A stretch of DNA of 64,000 bases from Dryomyza anilis (Eukaryota; Arthropoda; Insecta; Diptera; Dryomyzidae). Shown here in pieces: positions 60,068 through 64,000 of the stretch; positions within the stretch are counted from its first letter, which is position 1; each line of letters starts with the position of its first letter. Below the pieces are notes generated by a model, which made no database searches, had not been told where the DNA came from, and worked only from the letters and a program-made list of their open reading frames with translations. The translations under genes and the position numbers were made by a program. The DNA lies in NCBI GenBank assembly GCA_951804985.1, contig OX638133.1:13536501-13600500 (forward strand), read 5' to 3'.

Positions 60068-60074
60068 ACCTAAT

Positions 60075-60236
60075 AAAAATTGGATAAACTATTAATGCAA
60101 TGGGTAAATCCCATTAAGTACTACAAAATATTATAAAAATATTTTTGAATAAAAATTATAAAAACTATAATTCTTTTTATACTATTAAATCAATAACTGT
60201 CCTATTAAAAAATTTTATGAGATTTTTTTCTGAGTG
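60075..60236 (+). mobile_element. CACCCAG-TIR MITE, left-truncated copy
   Basis: Starts inside the family sequence right beside the non-LTR end (GGATAAACTATTAATGCAAT), contains TACTATTAAATCAATAACTG and ends GATTTTTTTCTGAGTG followed by TA. Confidence 0.7.
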
Positions 60237-60328
60237 TATTATTGAAAATATAATTTTGTTTAAACATAAACACATAATACATATTTGTTGCGCCAACCGA
60301 CTTATTCGGTTCTTACAACTTTTGAATT

Positions 60329-60549
60329 CAACCAGAAAAAATTACTCTAAAATCAATAGTTTTTTTACTATTAAAAGTAGTCAATAGGATAAATCATTAT
60401 TTTTATGAGTAAATATCATTAAAAATTACAAAAAAATATTAAATACTATAAAATTGTTTTTGTGTTTATATGAAAATTTTTATTTTTTGTATACTATTGA
60501 ATCAATAATTGTCTTATTGACCAATTTTAATAGAATTCTTTTTTGAGTG
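60329..60549 (+). mobile_element. CACCCAG-TIR MITE, diverged full-length copy (221 bp)
   Basis: Begins CAACCAGAAAAAATTAC, ends AATTCTTTTTTGAGTG. TT flanks both sides. The interior matches ATAGTCAATAGGATAAATTA and TACTATTAAATCAATAATTG words. The 80-codon frame 60,145-60,387 is a chance frame. Confidence 0.78.
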
Positions 60550-60662
60550 TTGGTTCTTATAAGAACAATGTTCTCATTCTACTCCGATCGAAGTAGATCT
60601 ACTGTATTTCATAAGTTTTTTTTAAATATTATCCTATACTCCGGTAGTAGCATTTTCAACTC

Positions 60663-60882
60663 CACCCAGAAAAAAATTCCCTCAAATCCCATTAAAATTG
60701 GTCAATAGGACTATTATTGATTTAATAGTATACAAAAAATTAATTTTTTCATATAAACTTAATGACAATGTCATGGTATTTTCTAGTATTTAATGGTATT
60801 TTCCAATTAAAATAATAATTTATCCTATTGACTATTTTTAATAGTAAAAAACTATTATTTATATAGTATTTTTTTCTGGGTG
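60663..60882 (-). mobile_element. CACCCAG-TIR MITE, complete copy (220 bp, TC-flanked)
   Basis: Ends CACCCAGAAAAAAATTCC and AGTATTTTTTTCTGGGTG. TC at 60,661-60,662 and 60,883-60,884. It is the reverse complement of the 40,847 copy and of equal length. Confidence 0.9.
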
Positions 60883-61324
60883 TCCTTTCTCATAATTTTC
60901 TACTTCCATTTACTTAAATCAGCTACCTTTCCAAAAATTGCTTAATTTTTTTATTATTTGATGAGAAAAATTTCTTAGCACCTCAAATAAAATGTCGATA
61001 TTATAATTTTCCTAGTTATATAATACAATTAATGTAATATATTTGCTCTGGTCATGAGATTGTAGAGGTTCTCATTGAATACAAATTAGTATCTACTTAA
61101 TTATGGTAAATTTTGATAACAACATGTATTTTAATAGGTGTTCCAGATACAACCCAACTCTAGAGATAAACACCCTGTAAACATCAGCTATATAGAAAAT
61201 CCATAAAATCAGGAATTAATAAAAATGTAAATATTAATTTATATAAAATATAATTAAATAATGCATTTTTATCAAATTTAATCAAAAATTAAGATTTAGA
61301 TCATAATTATGTTTTTTTAATCAT

Positions 61325-61430
61325 ACATTAAAAAAAGATACCATACAATTGATAGTTTTTGCTATTGAGCCAATAGGATAAACTATTAATTCAATGGGTA
61401 AATCCCATTAAGTACTACAAAATACTACTC
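61325..61430 (+). mobile_element. CACCCAG MITE fragment
   Basis: GATAGTTTTTGCTATTGAGC, CCAATAGGATAAACTATTAA and CAATGGGTAAATCCCATTAA match the start of the fragment at 60,075. No ends left. Confidence 0.65.
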
Positions 61431-61945
61431 CTCTACTCCTTTTACATTCATTTTGAAATATTTTCAATTCTACACCTTTTTGCTCATTTCTACTCCGACA
61501 AATTTTCAAATCTACTCCCTTTGCATATGCGAAAAGGGTGAACACTGGTGTATACCGAGTTTGCCATGTCTCGAAGCCTTTCAATGCCTCGAATATTTAG
61601 TTCTCGAACTCACTGCGAGAACTGTTTGTAAAATATAAGGGAGTACTGTAGAAATATATACAAGTAAAACACTTGTTTCAAATTTTATAAAAAAAATAAA
61701 ATTATTCTAATTTTGGTGTTCAGTATTTAACAAACATTGTTTTATTAAATTAAATTAAAGTCGTAATATTCGTAATAGTCGTTTATATACGAGAACCTTA
61801 ACCGAGATTTAATGAATTTTTGACATATCGATGCAATCTCGAAATCATATCGTTTCGAATGGCAGACTGGGTATGATAAAATTTAAAGTATCAACCGAAT
61901 TCGACAGTTCCATCAACCAATTTTCACAAATTTCATTTTAATGGA
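61431..61945. other. AT-rich unassigned region
   Basis: Nothing recognised apart from repeated CTACTCC words at 61,428-61,510. Confidence 0.45.
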
Positions 61946-61949
61946 GTAA

Positions 61950-62075
61950 ACATAGTCGTTACAACTAATTTTTTCGTTTATCCTCAAATGTAGTTAGTTG
62001 TTACAACTAACCTTTTTGTTATTCTAACCTTTGTATCAACTGAAGTTGATTGTTGTAACTAACTTTTTCGTTTTT
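61950..62075. repeat. Three TTAGTTGTTACAACTAA-type palindromes
   Basis: GTTACAACTAATTTTTTCGT at about 61,958, TTAGTTGTTACAACTAACCT at about 61,995, and GTTGTAACTAACTTTTTCGT at about 62,051. The middle one is palindromic except for its central base. Confidence 0.7.
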
Positions 62076-62079
62076 TCCG

Positions 62080-63310
62080 ATTTTCGAATCATTTGATAAA
62101 TACAAACATGTGATTTTAAAACATTTTCGAAATAATGTTTGGGTCTTTATTTTTTTAATTTGAAAATTGCATCATTAAATAATAAACTAAATTTTCTAAA
62201 ATCATTAAGATGATGTCCAATGCTATAAGCAGTAATGTTAAAAGAACATTTTTTGATTATTTACAATTAAACTTAATGAAGAAAGGAAATTAGAATGTCA
62301 AAGAAAAAAAAAAATTGTGCACTTATTTCTGATGTCCATGTGACGTCGTCGTCATCGCGCATAGTTCAAGGATCTTTTTACGCTACGCAAGTTTATACTA
62401 AATACCAATACCAACGCAAGCACATAGTCACATGCAGACCTATGCATATACAGACATAAGCACTTGGTATGTGTGCGTGTAAAAGAGAGTGAGTGAGAGC
62501 GCATAATGTATTTTCACATGCAATGTCCTTGAAGCAGCCTTCTGCAACATGCCACCCGCCACGCACTACCACAACCACGATAGCTGGCCCTGCTACTAAA
62601 ACTACGAAATTTTGTACTACTTCGACTTCGACTACGACTGACTGTCTGCAAAATTACGCAATGCACTTGCGGCGAATATAACGCAACGTCATTGTTATGC
62701 TTACGTACTTGGCGTTCAATAAAGACTTTGATAAAAAATATGCCAATCGAATTTTACGGAATTATTTTTACTACTTATTCGATTTTTTTTGTTAAATTTT
62801 CTATTTAGTTTTTATATAATTTTGAAATGTACATTTTTTATAAAAACAATTGTTTTTTTGGAGCCGCTAAAAACCTCCAAAATCATGTTTATAGCTTTGA
62901 TGTCCGATTATCAAGTTTTGTTTATCATTGGAAGGGTCTCGGCGGTTAACATATTTGTTTCATAGATTAAGTTGATCTCCGAGGTCGACAAGTGACATAA
63001 GTTTATCTGATTTTTACCCCCTAAATGCAAAATTTTTGTTATGTTCTGTTAAAGGTCTCGAAAAATTGTAAAACATTACCGTTGAAAGCATTTAGTTTGG
63101 TTCATAAACAAAAAAAAGTCACATATAATACCATACGATAAAATTCAATTTTTAGCTGCACACATGAGAAAATGCTAAATATTCTTAAAATAAGTGGATC
63201 AATTCATTTGCATTTGTAAAGAAAGTGCATATAAAATTTTTAGTCAAACATTTAAAAAAAAGTTGGATGGATTACATTAAATTTTATTTTCAGTGTTTTT
63301 ATTTCAGTGT
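62080..63310. other. Unassigned region, GC-richer at 62,330-62,740
   Basis: The GC-richer part has frames on both strands (62,393-62,578 minus, 62,493-62,681 plus) translating CACCACGACTACG-type triplets, no domain. CGTCGTCGTCATCGCGC near 62,345. The remainder is AT-rich. Confidence 0.4.
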
Positions 63311-63825
63311 TATATGCTAAGAGTGAAAGGGTAAATTCAGTTTGGTACGCCGTCTATAACACCCAGAAGGAAGCATATCCTGTATGGAAAAGTATGAGTC
63401 CATTTAGCGATGTCCGTCTGTCTGTCTTTTTAAATCACGATTACAGAAAAAGTTAAAGAGCTAGATCAATGAAGCTCCTAATTTAGGTAACTTATATATC
63501 TACGCTGTACCAAAAATAAAATTGACATGATTGGTCCATGGTGACCAGTGCACCGACCACTTATGTTCAAATACCTCATAATATTTACATCTGCAGATGA
63601 ATTTTACTTTATACGGACTAAAATAAACTTTTTTGGACAAATATATATTGCCTTTATATTCAAATATTTTAATATAATGTTTTCCCGTGAACCGACTCGG
63701 GTTCCTAAAAAAATATTGTAATTCGGTACACCTATCGAAATCAAATCATCAATCAATCAAATGCAAGGAAATTCTTCAGTGATTGCAAGTTTGTAGTTAT
63801 TTTCAGGATTCGTATACCCTGGTGA
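63311..63825 (+). mobile_element. mini-me-type element, copy 4, cut by a SINE
   Basis: TATATGCTAAGAGTGAAAGG, CACCCAGAAGGAAGCATA, GATGTCCGTCTGTCTGTCTT, AATCACGATTACAGAAAAAG, GACCACTTATGTTCAAATAC, TTCGGTACACCTA and GGATTCGTATACCCTGGTGA appear in the right order. The sequence stops at the SINE head where CTATATA and the GTAACCACACATATGTG block should follow. The CTTGATCAGCAT core is deleted. Confidence 0.82.
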
Positions 63826-64000
63826 CGCGGTAGCTCAGTGGTTAGTGCGTTGGACTGCGAGTCGAAAGGTCCCCGGTTCAAGCCTGGACTGGGGCTAACA
63901 ACATCTTTTCATAGAAACATTTTTCTATACCGCGCTACCTCTCGTCAGTAAATGGCAAACCTACGAGAGTAAAACCATTGCCTATGAAAAGCTCTCACCC
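63826..64000 (+). mobile_element. tRNA-derived SINE, copy 4, runs off the window
   Basis: Begins CGCGGTAGCTCAGTGGTTAG (the usual first bases GTAGC are missing or replaced by GTGA). A box TAGCTCAGTGG at 63,831-63,841; B-box-like GGTTCAAGCC at 63,875-63,884; then the shared body to GAAAAGCTCTCACCC at the last base. Another ~130 bp and the (ATT)n tail would be expected to the right. Confidence 0.9.

Larger units (their letters stand above)
58325..60068 (-). mobile_element. 5'-truncated non-LTR retrotransposon (ORF2 remnant)
   Basis: A continuous homologous stretch on the minus strand holding the endonuclease-RT linker, the reverse transcriptase domain and its C-terminal thumb-like region, broken by at least four frameshifts. 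There is no endonuclease domain and no long 3' untranslated region, so both ends are truncated. Style (FADD motif, INSGVPQGSVLSP, IRPKMEYNSHIW) fits the CR1/Rex or Jockey group; I cannot choose between them without alignment. Dead copy. Confidence 0.9.

Overview
The window looks like repeat-dominated, non-coding euchromatin or pericentromere of a higher fly (Diptera; a calyptrate fly is my guess). Evidence: very AT-rich DNA, five or six mini-me-type elements (a (GTCY)n proto-microsatellite next to a CTTGATCAGCATGACCTC core, typical of dipterans), solo LTRs with 4-bp target duplications, many short inverted-repeat elements, and no operon-like gene packing. I find no intact protein-coding gene. 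The only convincing protein homology is a dead non-LTR reverse transcriptase at 58.3-60.1 kb.

Layout. 1-18,090: one continuous satellite array of about 115 units of ~159 bp, with nested higher-order structure. 18.1-22.0 kb: a MITE, a ~0.9 kb long-inverted-repeat element, a tRNA-derived SINE and a complete non-autonomous hAT element with an 8-bp target duplication. 22.0-24.1 kb: apparently single-copy non-coding DNA. 24.1-25.6 kb: mini-me elements and a small MITE. 26.0-28.8 kb: a second, truncated hAT copy caught in an apparently identical 1,242-bp tandem duplication whose junction carries an 18-bp filler that looks copied from its flanks. 29.7-32.0 kb: a SINE with an 11-bp target duplication, a curious quasi-repetitive stretch with long hairpins, and a solo LTR. 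33.4-38.2 kb: two mini-me elements in opposite orientation, extension modules and a nested insertion. 39.2-45.7 kb: several MITEs, a PIF/Harbinger-like MITE and an old mini-me split by a fold-back insertion. 47.2-48.5 kb: a 19-bp palindromic minisatellite. 51.7-52.7 kb: a second solo LTR inserted inside an inverted-repeat element. 53.0 kb: a third SINE. 54.2-55.2 kb: GC-richer DNA that may be a promoter and untranslated first exon, with a TATA-like box and a strong splice donor, followed by an intron-like region with a degenerate tandem array of stem-loops (55.2-56.5 kb). 58.3-60.1 kb: the non-LTR fragment. 60.1-61.4 kb: a MITE cluster. 63.3-64.0 kb: a mini-me cut by a SINE that runs off the window.

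How the parts relate: almost everything is selfish or structural DNA. The story is of layered insertion (LTR in TIR element, fold-back in mini-me, SINE in mini-me, TA-flanked insert in mini-me), of amplification (satellite, minisatellite, tandem duplication), and of one possible gene start on the + strand near 54.5 kb. Family names rest on motifs and target-site structure; no database search was possible.
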